Shown here piece by piece: positions 57,434 to 64,000 of a stretch of DNA of 64,000 nucleotides (the stretch's first letter is position 1; each line of letters opens with the position of its first letter). The notes below the pieces were generated by a model that worked only from the letters and a program-made list of their open reading frames with translations, was not told where the DNA came from and made no database searches. The stretch is from Oscillospiraceae bacterium (lineage in GTDB: Bacteria > Bacillota > Clostridia > Oscillospirales > Oscillospiraceae): positions 2,914,001 to 2,978,000 of the forward strand of contig AP025583.1 of the NCBI GenBank assembly GCA_022846095.1, read 5' to 3'. Made by a program: the position numbers and the translations under genes.

Positions 57434-58882
57434 ATGGATTTGTATCAATTGACCGCCCTGGAGCTGGCGGGGCAGCTGAAATCGGGCGGGGTTGCCCCGG
57501 AGGAGGCGCGGGACGCCGCCCTGGCGCGCATGACCGCCACCCAGCCGGACACCAACGCCTTCCTCACGGTGGCCCCCGCCCCCCTCCCCGCCGCCGCCCC
57601 GGACGCGTCCCCCCTGGCCGGGGTGCCCATGGCCTACAAGGACAACATCTGCACCAAGGGCCTCAGGACCACCTGCGCCTCCAGAATCCTGGGGGACTTC
57701 GTCCCGCCCTACGACGCCGCCGTGGTGGAGCGGCTCACCGCCGCCGGGGCCCTGTGCATGGGCAAGCTGAACATGGACGAATTCGCCATGGGCAGCACCT
57801 CCGAGACCTCCTGCTACGGCCCGGTGAAAAACCCCTGGGACATTTCCCGCGCGCCCGGCGGCTCCTCCGGCGGGGCGGCGGCGGCAGTGGCCTCCGGCGC
57901 GGTGTGGTACGCCGTCGGCTCCGACACCGGGGGCAGCATCCGCCAGCCCGCCGCCCACTGCGGCGTCACCGGCATGAAGCCCACCTACGGCGCCGTGTCC
58001 CGCTACGGCCTCATCGCCTACGCCTCCTCCCTGGACCAGCTGGGCCCCATCGCCCGCTCGGCCGCCGACTGCGCCGCCGTGCTGGACTGCATCACGGGGC
58101 GGGACCGGCGGGACTCCACCAGCCTGGACGCCAAATTCGGCGGGCTGCTGTCCGGGCTCACCGGGGACGTGCGGGGGCTGCGGATCGGCCTGCCCGCCCA
58201 GTGCTTCGGGGCGGGCCTGGACCGCGCGGTGTCCGCCGCCGTGCGCGCCGCCGCCGACGTGCTCCGGGGCCGGGGGGCGGTGGTGGAGGACTGCTCCCTC
58301 CCCCTGCTGGAGTACGCGGTGCCCGCCTACTATATCATCGCCTGCGCCGAGGCCAGCTCCAACCTCTCCCGCTTCGACGGGGTGAAGTACGGCCGCCGGG
58401 CGGAGGGGTATGGGGATCTGGCCGGGCTGTACTGCAAATCCCGCACCGAGGGCTTCGGCGCGGAGGTCAAGCGGCGGATCCTCCTGGGCACCTTCGTGCT
58501 CTCCTCCGGGTACTACGACGCCTACTACAAAAAGGCCCTCCAGGTCAAGGCCCTGATCAAGGAGGCCTTCGACGGGGCCTTTGAGCAGTACGACCTGCTG
58601 CTCACCCCGGTGGCCCCCACCACCGCCCCCCGCCTGGGGGAGAGCCTGTCCGACCCGCTGCAGATGTACCTGTCGGACATCTACACCGTGCCGGTAAACC
58701 TGGCGGGCCTGCCCGCGCTGAGTATGCCCTGCGGCTTCGACGGCGGGGGCATGCCCATCGGGGCGCAGCTCATCGGCCCGGCCCTGGGGGACGGGGCGGT
58801 TTTGAACGCCGCCCACGCCTTCCAGCTGGAGACCAACTACCACCGGCGGACCCCCGCCGGGAAGGGAGGCGCGGCATTATGA
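57434..58882 (+). CDS. gatA: Asp/Glu-tRNA amidotransferase subunit A
   Basis: The product is 482 aa, an amidase-signature enzyme. The Ser-cisSer-Lys triad is K69 (MAYKDNICTKG), S144 (APGGSSGGAAA) and S168 (GSDTGGSIRQPA). It releases ammonia from glutamine and passes it to GatB. GGGGGAAAC precedes ATG 57434. The end overlaps gatB by four bases (ATGA). Confidence 0.98.
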   Translation: MDLYQLTALELAGQLKSGGVAPEEARDAALARMTATQPDTNAFLTVAPAPLPAAAPDASPLAGVPMAYKDNICTKGLRTTCASRILGDFVPPYDAAVVERLTAAGALCMGKLNMDEFAMGSTSETSCYGPVKNPWDISRAPGGSSGGAAAAVASGAVWYAVGSDTGGSIRQPAAHCGVTGMKPTYGAVSRYGLIAYASSLDQLGPIARSAADCAAVLDCITGRDRRDSTSLDAKFGGLLSGLTGDVRGLRIGLPAQCFGAGLDRAVSAAVRAAADVLRGRGAVVEDCSLPLLEYAVPAYYIIACAEASSNLSRFDGVKYGRRAEGYGDLAGLYCKSRTEGFGAEVKRRILLGTFVLSSGYYDAYYKKALQVKALIKEAFDGAFEQYDLLLTPVAPTTAPRLGESLSDPLQMYLSDIYTVPVNLAGLPALSMPCGFDGGGMPIGAQLIGPALGDGAVLNAAHAFQLETNYHRRTPAGKGGAAL

Positions 58883-60303
58883 TCTGGGAGACGGTTATCG
58901 GCCTGGAGACCCACGTGGAGCTGGCCACCGAGACGAAAATCTTCTGTTCCTGCACCACCGCCTTCGGCGGCGCGCCCAACACCCACTGCTGCCCGGTGTG
59001 CACCGGGATGCCCGGCGCGCTGCCCGTGCTCAACGAAAAGGTGGTGGAGCTGGCCGTCAGGGCCGGGCTGGCCCTGAACTGCGCCATCACCCGGCGCTGC
59101 AAATTCGACCGCAAGAACTACTTCTACCCCGACCTGCCCAAGGCCTACCAGGTCAGCCAGCTCTACCTGCCCATCGCGCGGGGCGGCGCGGTGACCCTGC
59201 CGGACGGCAAAACCGTGCGCATCCACGAGCTGCACATGGAGGAGGACGCGGGCAAGCTGGTCCACGACCCCTGGCTGGACCAGACCCGCTGCGACTACAA
59301 CCGCTGCGGCGTGCCCCTCATCGAGATCGTCACCGAGCCCGACTTCCGCACGGCGCAGGAGGTGGTGGCCTACCTGGAGCAGCTCAAATCCACCCTCCAG
59401 TACCTGGGTGTGTCCGACTGCAAGATGCAGGAGGGCAGCCTGCGCTGCGACGTGAACCTGTCGGTGCGCCCCGCCGGGACGGACGCGCTGGGCACCCGCA
59501 CCGAGATGAAGAACCTCAGCTCCTTCAAGGCGATTTCCCGGGCCATCGCCTACGAGGCCCGGCGGCAGATTGAGCTGATTGAGGAGGGCAAACGGGTGGT
59601 GCAGGAGACCCGGCGGTGGGACGAGAACAAGGACGCCACCTTCGCCATGCGCTCCAAGGAGAACGCCCAGGACTACCGCTACTTCCCCGACCCCGACCTG
59701 CCGCCCCTGGAGCTGGCCCCGGAGTGGCTGGACCGCCTGCGCGCGGAGCAGCCGGAGCTGGCCCCGGAAAAGCGGGCGCGCTACCGGCGGGATTACGGCC
59801 TGCCGCCCTACGACGCCGAGATGCTCACCTCCCAAAAGGCCCTGGCCCTGCTTTTTGAGGAGGCGGTGGCCCTGGGCGCGCCCCCCAAGCAGGCCGCCAA
59901 CTGGATCATGGGCGAGGTGCTGCGCCAGCTCTCCGCCCGGACCATGGAGGCCAAGGATATGGCCTTTTCCCCCCAAACCCTCGCCCGGCTGATCGCCCTG
60001 GTGGAGGAGGGCAGGCTCAACCGCAACACCGCCGTGCGGGTGTTCGACGCGGTCTTTGACGGCGGCGACGCGGACGCCTACGTCCGGGAACACGCGCTGG
60101 AGCAGGTCTCCGACCCGGAGGTGGTGGCCAGGGCGGTGGAGGAGGTCTTTGCCGCGCATCCCAAGTCGGTGGCCGACTACCGCGCGGGCAAGGAGAAGGC
60201 CTTCGGCTTCCTGGTGGGGCAGGCCATGCGCCGCCTGAAGGGCCAGGCCTCCCCCCAGGCGGTCAACGCGGCCGTGCGTGAGAGGCTGGACACCCCTTTA
60301 TAA
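58879..60303 (+). CDS. gatB: Asp/Glu-tRNA amidotransferase subunit B
   Basis: The product is 474 aa. The kinase/transamidase domain has ETVIGLETHVELATETKIFC, the zinc-site cysteines CSC and CCPVC, FYPDLPKAYQVSQL and EDAGKLVHD. The C-terminal YqeY-like tail (about 330-474) binds tRNA. It activates the mischarged Asp or Glu and amidates it. It is the last gene of the T-box operon. Confidence 0.98.
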   Translation: MIWETVIGLETHVELATETKIFCSCTTAFGGAPNTHCCPVCTGMPGALPVLNEKVVELAVRAGLALNCAITRRCKFDRKNYFYPDLPKAYQVSQLYLPIARGGAVTLPDGKTVRIHELHMEEDAGKLVHDPWLDQTRCDYNRCGVPLIEIVTEPDFRTAQEVVAYLEQLKSTLQYLGVSDCKMQEGSLRCDVNLSVRPAGTDALGTRTEMKNLSSFKAISRAIAYEARRQIELIEEGKRVVQETRRWDENKDATFAMRSKENAQDYRYFPDPDLPPLELAPEWLDRLRAEQPELAPEKRARYRRDYGLPPYDAEMLTSQKALALLFEEAVALGAPPKQAANWIMGEVLRQLSARTMEAKDMAFSPQTLARLIALVEEGRLNRNTAVRVFDAVFDGGDADAYVREHALEQVSDPEVVARAVEEVFAAHPKSVADYRAGKEKAFGFLVGQAMRRLKGQASPQAVNAAVRERLDTPL

Positions 60304-60337
60304 ATATGGTAGGATGGAGTGGAAAAGAGGGATGATC

Positions 60338-61225
60338 ATGAGGAAACTACCCGCCGCCCTGCTCTGCCTGCTGCTGCTGGCCGGGTGCGGCCCCGCGCCC
60401 GAGCCCACGCCCACCCCCGCCTCCGGCCCCTGGGCCTACAAGACGGTGTGGTGCTCCTTCACCGCCCCGGCGGACTGGAAGGTCAAGGACACCATCGACC
60501 ACGACGACAAGAACATCCACTTCACCTACTTCTCCTCCGCCGCCGAGCCCAAGCTCTGGGCCGCCTATACCTATTCCGGCCCCAGCGACTCCGTGCCGGA
60601 GCGGGAGGACGTGGAGCGGATGGCCAAGGGCAACCACCAGGTGGATCAGGTGACGCTGGAGCAGCGCTACGTGGGCATGACCACCGCCCTCATCGCCTTT
60701 TACGACACTGGGGAGGAGCGCGGCTTTGAGTGCTCCGTCGGCGGGCCCTCCACCTTCAGCGTCAACGTGCCCTCGGACTCGGACTACGATCTGAACGCCG
60801 CGCTGGACACCCTGCTGGCCGACTTCTCCGACACCTTCACCCCCACCGCCGGGGGCACCGCCGTCAACGACGAGATCCGCGGCCGCCTGCTGGGGGACTG
60901 GCTGCTGGAGGAGGACGGCTCCCGCCTGTCCATCGGGGAGGACGGCACCTGCACCTGGTACCAGGGGGAGGACACCTACACCCGGGGCGCCTGCGTGCTC
61001 ACCAAGGGCGACCGCTCCCGGGGCGGAGACCCGGTGTATATGAAGGACGGCGCGGCCTTCTACACCCTGACCATGCGCAACGAGACCAGCGTCTCCGGCG
61101 GCGCGGAGGCCGAGCCCGGCGAGGCGCTCACCACCCTGGTTTTCTCCGTCTCCGGCGGGGACTGGAGCCAAATCCAGGTCTCACGGCCCGGCACGGAGTT
61201 CCACAGCGCCGCCGTCCCGGCGTAG
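60338..61225 (+). CDS. Secreted lipoprotein of unknown function
   Basis: The product is 295 aa with a lipoprotein signal (MRKLPAALLCLLLLAGCG, Cys at about 17) and a short Pro/Thr linker (PAPEPTPTPA). The mature part has an N-terminal domain (about 35-175) like those of PsbP/SrtA-associated surface lipoproteins (WCSFTAPADWKVKDTI), and a C-terminal lipocalin/META-like piece (LLGDWLLEEDGSRLSIGEDG, TCTWYQGEDTYTRG). These resemblances are loose. ATG 60338 is six bases after GAGGG. It follows gatB by 34 bases, so read-through from the T-box operon is possible. Confidence 0.75.
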   Translation: MRKLPAALLCLLLLAGCGPAPEPTPTPASGPWAYKTVWCSFTAPADWKVKDTIDHDDKNIHFTYFSSAAEPKLWAAYTYSGPSDSVPEREDVERMAKGNHQVDQVTLEQRYVGMTTALIAFYDTGEERGFECSVGGPSTFSVNVPSDSDYDLNAALDTLLADFSDTFTPTAGGTAVNDEIRGRLLGDWLLEEDGSRLSIGEDGTCTWYQGEDTYTRGACVLTKGDRSRGGDPVYMKDGAAFYTLTMRNETSVSGGAEAEPGEALTTLVFSVSGGDWSQIQVSRPGTEFHSAAVPA

Positions 61226-61255
61226 GGGCGGGCATATCCCTGCGGATGGAATTGA

Positions 61256-61285
61256 AAGCGGCCGCCTCTCACGAGGCGGCCGCTT
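61256..61285 (+). terminator. GC hairpin after the lipoprotein gene
   Basis: AAGCGGCCGCCTC pairs perfectly with GAGGCGGCCGCTT over loop TCAC. There is no T run, and it abuts repeat copy 3. Confidence 0.55.
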
Positions 61286-61693
61286 CAGCCTGTCGAAAAA
61301 CTATATCATAGGAATTTTTGGTGCAAGCCCGGATTAGAACGCTTGCACAGGAGATGCGGCTAAGGGAGATAAGGTGAACCCAGTCATTGCGAGGAGGCCC
61401 AGCGGGGCCGACGCGGCAATCCGCTTCCTTTTTTGGAGGCCGGCCTCCAGCGACGGGATTCTTTGGTTGCAAAGAACCCCGGGAAGAAACAACCAGGGCC
61501 TGCGGGCCCTGGACCCGGAGCCCCGCGGCGGTGCGGTTCAGGCAGCCTGCAAAACTTGAAAACGCTCAGGGCTCGGTTCGGCCTGTGCCTGTTGGTAGTA
61601 GGGCTGCCGCCCCTGCGGCAATTTTCCCACCCAGACTTGATGGTAGTTGCTATTTAAGGAGTGCCTAAAAAGCCGCTCGTACTGCCATGCTCC
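61286..61693. repeat. Interspersed ~400-base repeat, copy 3
   Basis: It has the same orientation as copy 1. Shared blocks are TCAGCCTGTCGAAAAACTAT (start), GGGATTCTTTG (near 61455), the CCGCGGCGGTGCGGTTCAGG block (near 61520) and the GGCTCGGTTCGGCC block (near 61570). On the minus strand 61693-61538 reads GAWQYERLFRHSLNSNYHQV and on to PERFQVLQAA and a stop, in step with copy 1. A GGCAATCCG-type palindrome is inserted at 61384-61424. Confidence 0.8.
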
Positions 61694-61726
61694 TTTCGTC
61701 TCCCTGGCACCCGTGTTTTTCGCTCT

Positions 61727-61815
61727 GGCCCCCCTATGAGGGGGGCTGTCAGCGGAGCTGACTGGGGGGTCAGACCCCTCCGGCGCTGCGCGCCACCTCC
61801 CCTCATAGGGGAGGC
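61727..61815. repeat. Short double-hairpin repeats (two copies)
   Basis: CCCCCCTATGAGGGGGGC and CTCCCCTCATAGGGGAG frame a CAGCGGAGCTGACTGGGGGG segment. The design matches 41653-41697. The remainder of the gap to 61833 holds no gene. Confidence 0.65.
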
Positions 61816-61833
61816 TTTAGGCCGCTTTGCCGT

Positions 61834-62961
61834 CTATTCCCCGCCGGGCCCGGCCCACAGGCCGCCGCCCAGCGCCCGCCAGCCGGGCAGCGCCTGGGGC
61901 TGGGTCGCCCAGCCGCCGTCGATACGCGCCTCCAGCGCCGCCTGGGCGCACAGCCCGCCCAGGGCGTCGTAGGCGGCCACGCAGGCCGCCCCGGCCGCGG
62001 CGGCCAGAGCCAGGCAGCGGGGCGTATCCAGCCCCCGCAGCACCGCGAGCAGGAAGGAGGCGATGGCGGTGTCCCCCGCCCCGGTGGCCGAGCAGATGCG
62101 CTCGGGCCGGTAGCTCTCCTGAAAATACTGCCCCCGCCCGTCCCGGTAGTAGAGCCCCCGGGCGCCGCATTTGATCAGCACCGCCCCGGCCCCCCACTCC
62201 AGCGCCCGCGCCGCCAGGGGGGGCAGATCCCGCGCCAAATCGACGGCCCCGGTGGGGTCCCCCCCGGCGGCGTTCCAGCGCGCCCACAGGGGCCGGTCCA
62301 CCATAAAGGCCAGCTCCTCCGCCGAGGGGACGAAGTAGTCCACCCACGGCAGGGCGCGGCGGAGGATGGCCGTCCAGTCGGCCCGCCCCGCCTCCGTCTC
62401 CGGGTCCACCGCGGCCAGATCCACCGACGTGGGCACGCCCAGCTCCTTTACGGCGCGCAGCAGCCCGGCCAGCTCCGCGCCCCCGTCCGCGTACATGCGG
62501 CGCAGGATGGGCGGGTAGCCGAAGTGGAACAGGTCGTGGCCCGCCACGCCAGCATAGTCCAGATCCGCGGCGGAAAAGGTGTCGTTGGCGCCGGGGTCGT
62601 GGAGGAAAATGCGGTCAATGCCCGGCGGGGAGAGCACCACCGAGTAGGAGGTCCGCTCGCCGGGCACCGTGATTAAGCCCTCCGCCGCGCCGCAGCCCTC
62701 CAGAAACTCCCGCACCAGGGTGCCGAAGCCGTCCTCCCCCACCTTGCCCATGAGGGAGACCTCCGCCCCCAGCTCCTTCAGCGCCAGCCCGGTGTTGGCC
62801 ACGCACCCGCCGGTGTGGAGGCTGATGCCCTCCATGTGCACCAGCTTGCCCGGCACCAGCAGCTCCTCCACCCGGCGCGCCCGCCCGGCGGGGAAGATGG
62901 GTGTGATGTCCAGGCAGATGTGCCCGGCCACCGCCACCCGCGGCCGCCCGGCCACGCTCAC
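61834..62961 (-). CDS. PfkB-family carbohydrate kinase
   Basis: The product is 375 aa. Family motifs are VAVAGHICLDITPIFP at the start, HTGGCVANTGLALKELGAEV (sugar site), GKVGEDGFGTLVREFL, and the C-terminal ICSATGAGDTAIASFLLAVL with the catalytic Asp in GAGD. GTG 62961 overlaps the aldolase stop (GTGA), so the two are coupled. The likely role is to phosphorylate a sugar or sugar phosphate that the aldolase then splits, as in tagatose or inositol-type pathways; the substrate is unknown. Confidence 0.9.
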   Translation of the reverse strand: MSVAGRPRVAVAGHICLDITPIFPAGRARRVEELLVPGKLVHMEGISLHTGGCVANTGLALKELGAEVSLMGKVGEDGFGTLVREFLEGCGAAEGLITVPGERTSYSVVLSPPGIDRIFLHDPGANDTFSAADLDYAGVAGHDLFHFGYPPILRRMYADGGAELAGLLRAVKELGVPTSVDLAAVDPETEAGRADWTAILRRALPWVDYFVPSAEELAFMVDRPLWARWNAAGGDPTGAVDLARDLPPLAARALEWGAGAVLIKCGARGLYYRDGRGQYFQESYRPERICSATGAGDTAIASFLLAVLRGLDTPRCLALAAAAGAACVAAYDALGGLCAQAALEARIDGGWATQPQALPGWRALGGGLWAGPGGE

Positions 62962-63791
62962 GCCCTCCCCGAGGACCCGAAGAGGTCCATCTTGTGGGCC
63001 ACGCAGTCCTGAATGGCCGCGGTGGCGGCGGGCAGCAGGCCGGTAAGGGCGCGCTCCCCCGCCTCCAGGGCCCTCCGGGCCCCCTCGGCCCCGGCCCGGT
63101 CCAGGTCGGTGAAGATGTTGATCTTGGTCACGCCGCCCTTGATGCAGCTGCGGAAATCCCCGTCGGACAGCCCGGAGCCGCCGTGGAGCACCAGGGGCGT
63201 GTCCACCGCCGCGCGGATTTGGGCCAGGCGGTCCAAATCCAGCTCGGGTTTCTTTAAGTAGGGCCCGTGGGCGGTGCCGATGGCCACCGCCAGGGCGTCC
63301 ACCCCGGTGCGGGCGCAGAAGTCGGCGGCCTGCTCCGGCTGGGTGTACACCGAGCCGTCGTCCGCGTCGCTCCCCGAGCCCACGTGGCCCAGCTCGGCCT
63401 CCAGGGTGGCCCCGAAGGCGTGGGCGATGCGGGCCATCTCCGCGCACTTGCGCACGTTCTCCCCGTAAGGGTCGCCGGAGCAGTCGTACATCACCGAGGA
63501 GAAGCCGCAGCGCAGGGCCTCGATGACCTTCCCCTCGGTCAGCCCGTGGTCGAAGTGCAGCACCAGGGGCACTGGGGAGCGGCGGATCATGGGCAGCAGC
63601 AGGTCGGCCAGCTCCCGCAGGGAGCAGTGCCGCAGCAGCACCTCCGCCGAGCCCAGGATGGCCGGGGAACGGCGCTCCTCGGCCGCGTACACCACGGCCC
63701 GGGCCATCTCCAGGTTCACGGTGTTGAACAGCCCCACGGCGTAGCCGCCCCGCCGGGCCTCGCCCAGCACCTCGCGCAATGTGGTCAGCAT
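62958..63791 (-). CDS. Class II ketose-bisphosphate aldolase
   Basis: The product is 277 aa, the FbaA/GatY/IolJ family. Zn and catalytic residues are in VPLVLHFDHGLTEGKVIEAL (D81, H82), EAELGHVGSG, IGTAHGPYLKKPELDLDRL and VLHGGSGLSD; KINIFTDL is the phosphate loop. It should cleave a ketose bisphosphate into dihydroxyacetone phosphate and an aldehyde. GGGGAGG precedes ATG 63791. It lies between an alpha/beta hydrolase gene (7-base overlap) and the PfkB kinase, which suggests a dedicated sugar pathway rather than central glycolysis. Confidence 0.92.
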   Translation of the reverse strand: MLTTLREVLGEARRGGYAVGLFNTVNLEMARAVVYAAEERRSPAILGSAEVLLRHCSLRELADLLLPMIRRSPVPLVLHFDHGLTEGKVIEALRCGFSSVMYDCSGDPYGENVRKCAEMARIAHAFGATLEAELGHVGSGSDADDGSVYTQPEQAADFCARTGVDALAVAIGTAHGPYLKKPELDLDRLAQIRAAVDTPLVLHGGSGLSDGDFRSCIKGGVTKINIFTDLDRAGAEGARRALEAGERALTGLLPAATAAIQDCVAHKMDLFGSSGRA

Positions 63792-64000
63792 AACTCGTCC
63801 TCCCCTTTCACGGCGTCCATAATCTCAAAGAGGGCGCGGGTGAAGCGCGCGCTCTGGTCCAGCATGGTGAAGTGGCCCGCGTCCGGGATACTGTAGAACC
63901 CCTTCTCCGGCGCGTCCACGGTCTCGAAATAGGCCTTTGCCAGCGGGTAGGGGGTCTGCCAGTCCTCCTCCCCCTGGATCAGGAAGAAGGGGACGCGATA
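63785..64000 (-). CDS. Alpha/beta hydrolase, C-terminal part (runs off the right edge)
   Basis: The minus-strand frame is open from base 64000 to a TGA at 63787-63785, giving the last 71 residues. They fit the end of an alpha/beta hydrolase: strand VPFFLIQGEEDWQTPYPLAK with the catalytic acid, and the His loop SIPDAGHFTMLDQ. Proline-iminopeptidase-like or esterase members have this pattern. The stop overlaps the aldolase start by seven bases, so they are translationally coupled. The nucleophile and start lie outside the window. Confidence 0.8.
   Translation of the reverse strand, partial: YRVPFFLIQGEEDWQTPYPLAKAYFETVDAPEKGFYSIPDAGHFTMLDQSARFTRALFEIMDAVKGEDELC

Noticed and set aside
55778-58843. 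A minus-strand open frame of about 1,020 codons opposite aspS-gatA
   Set aside because: It is antisense to well-conserved genes, has no ribosome site and a His/Gly/Val/Gln-skewed composition; GC-rich codons simply leave the opposite strand free of stops.

Overview
The window looks like a chromosome segment of a high-G+C, spore-forming member of the Bacillota (class Clostridia), most like the gut Oscillospiraceae (Flavonifractor, Lawsonibacter and similar genera). The clues are a sporulation gene (spoIIR), a T-box leader, NiaR-, BlaI/BlaR1- and MarR-type regulators, near-consensus sigma-A promoters, strong GGAGG ribosome sites, a V-type ATPase and very GC-rich coding DNA. Genus assignment is inference. 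I saw no rRNA, tRNA, CRISPR array, transposase or phage gene.

Layout. 0-6.5 kb: the start of a secreted copper-amine-oxidase-like stalk protein, three tiny basic or acidic proteins, a DUF4342 protein, then a response regulator and its histidine kinase separated by two flavoproteins, then a lipoprotein. 7-15 kb: an MBOAT/DHHW pair for polymer O-acylation, an NhaC-type antiporter, NiaR, a YheO-type regulator with a PepV-type dipeptidase, and a lipoprotein. 15-20.5 kb: a DUF1846 protein, a BlaI/BlaR1-like pair with an unusual sensor domain, and uridine kinase. 20.6-27.2 kb: a glycolytic gene run on the minus strand (trmL-pgk-tpiA-gpmI-eno). 27.4-29.5 kb: proBA. 30.7-34.8 kb: spoIIR, ispE, DUF1015 and a second, archaeal-type phosphoglycerate mutase. 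34.9-38 kb: a MerR regulator, a short FakA-like protein, an aminotransferase and an Lrp regulator. 38.2-47 kb: a nine-gene V-type ATPase operon. 47.1-53 kb: MarR, a YfcC transporter, an M20 amidohydrolase, a PatB-type C-S lyase fused to a thioredoxin-like domain, and a flavodoxin-ferredoxin. 53-55.4 kb: a DUF2089 pair, a low-GC VOC gene, an unknown gene and a family-4 uracil-DNA glycosylase. 55.5-60.3 kb: a T-box-controlled tRNA-dependent asparagine/glutamine system (archaeal-type AspRS plus GatCAB). 60.3-64 kb: a lipoprotein, then a PfkB kinase, a class II aldolase and the end of an alpha/beta hydrolase.

How the genes work together. The glycolytic run covers the lower half of glycolysis without gapA. 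The T-box operon makes Asn-tRNA(Asn) by mischarging and amidation. The MarR cluster reads as a self-contained pathway for importing, deacylating and cleaving N-acylated cysteine S-conjugates; this is the best candidate for an undescribed system.

A second theme is the density of small repeats. There are three copies of a roughly 400-base element holding a conserved reading frame. A three-hairpin element whose stems covary lies in the glycolytic run, three of its copies in tandem with duplicated 3' ends of eno and one between duplicated 3' ends of tpiA. AT-rich inverted elements lie inside the glycolytic and ATPase operons, and short palindromes act as terminators.
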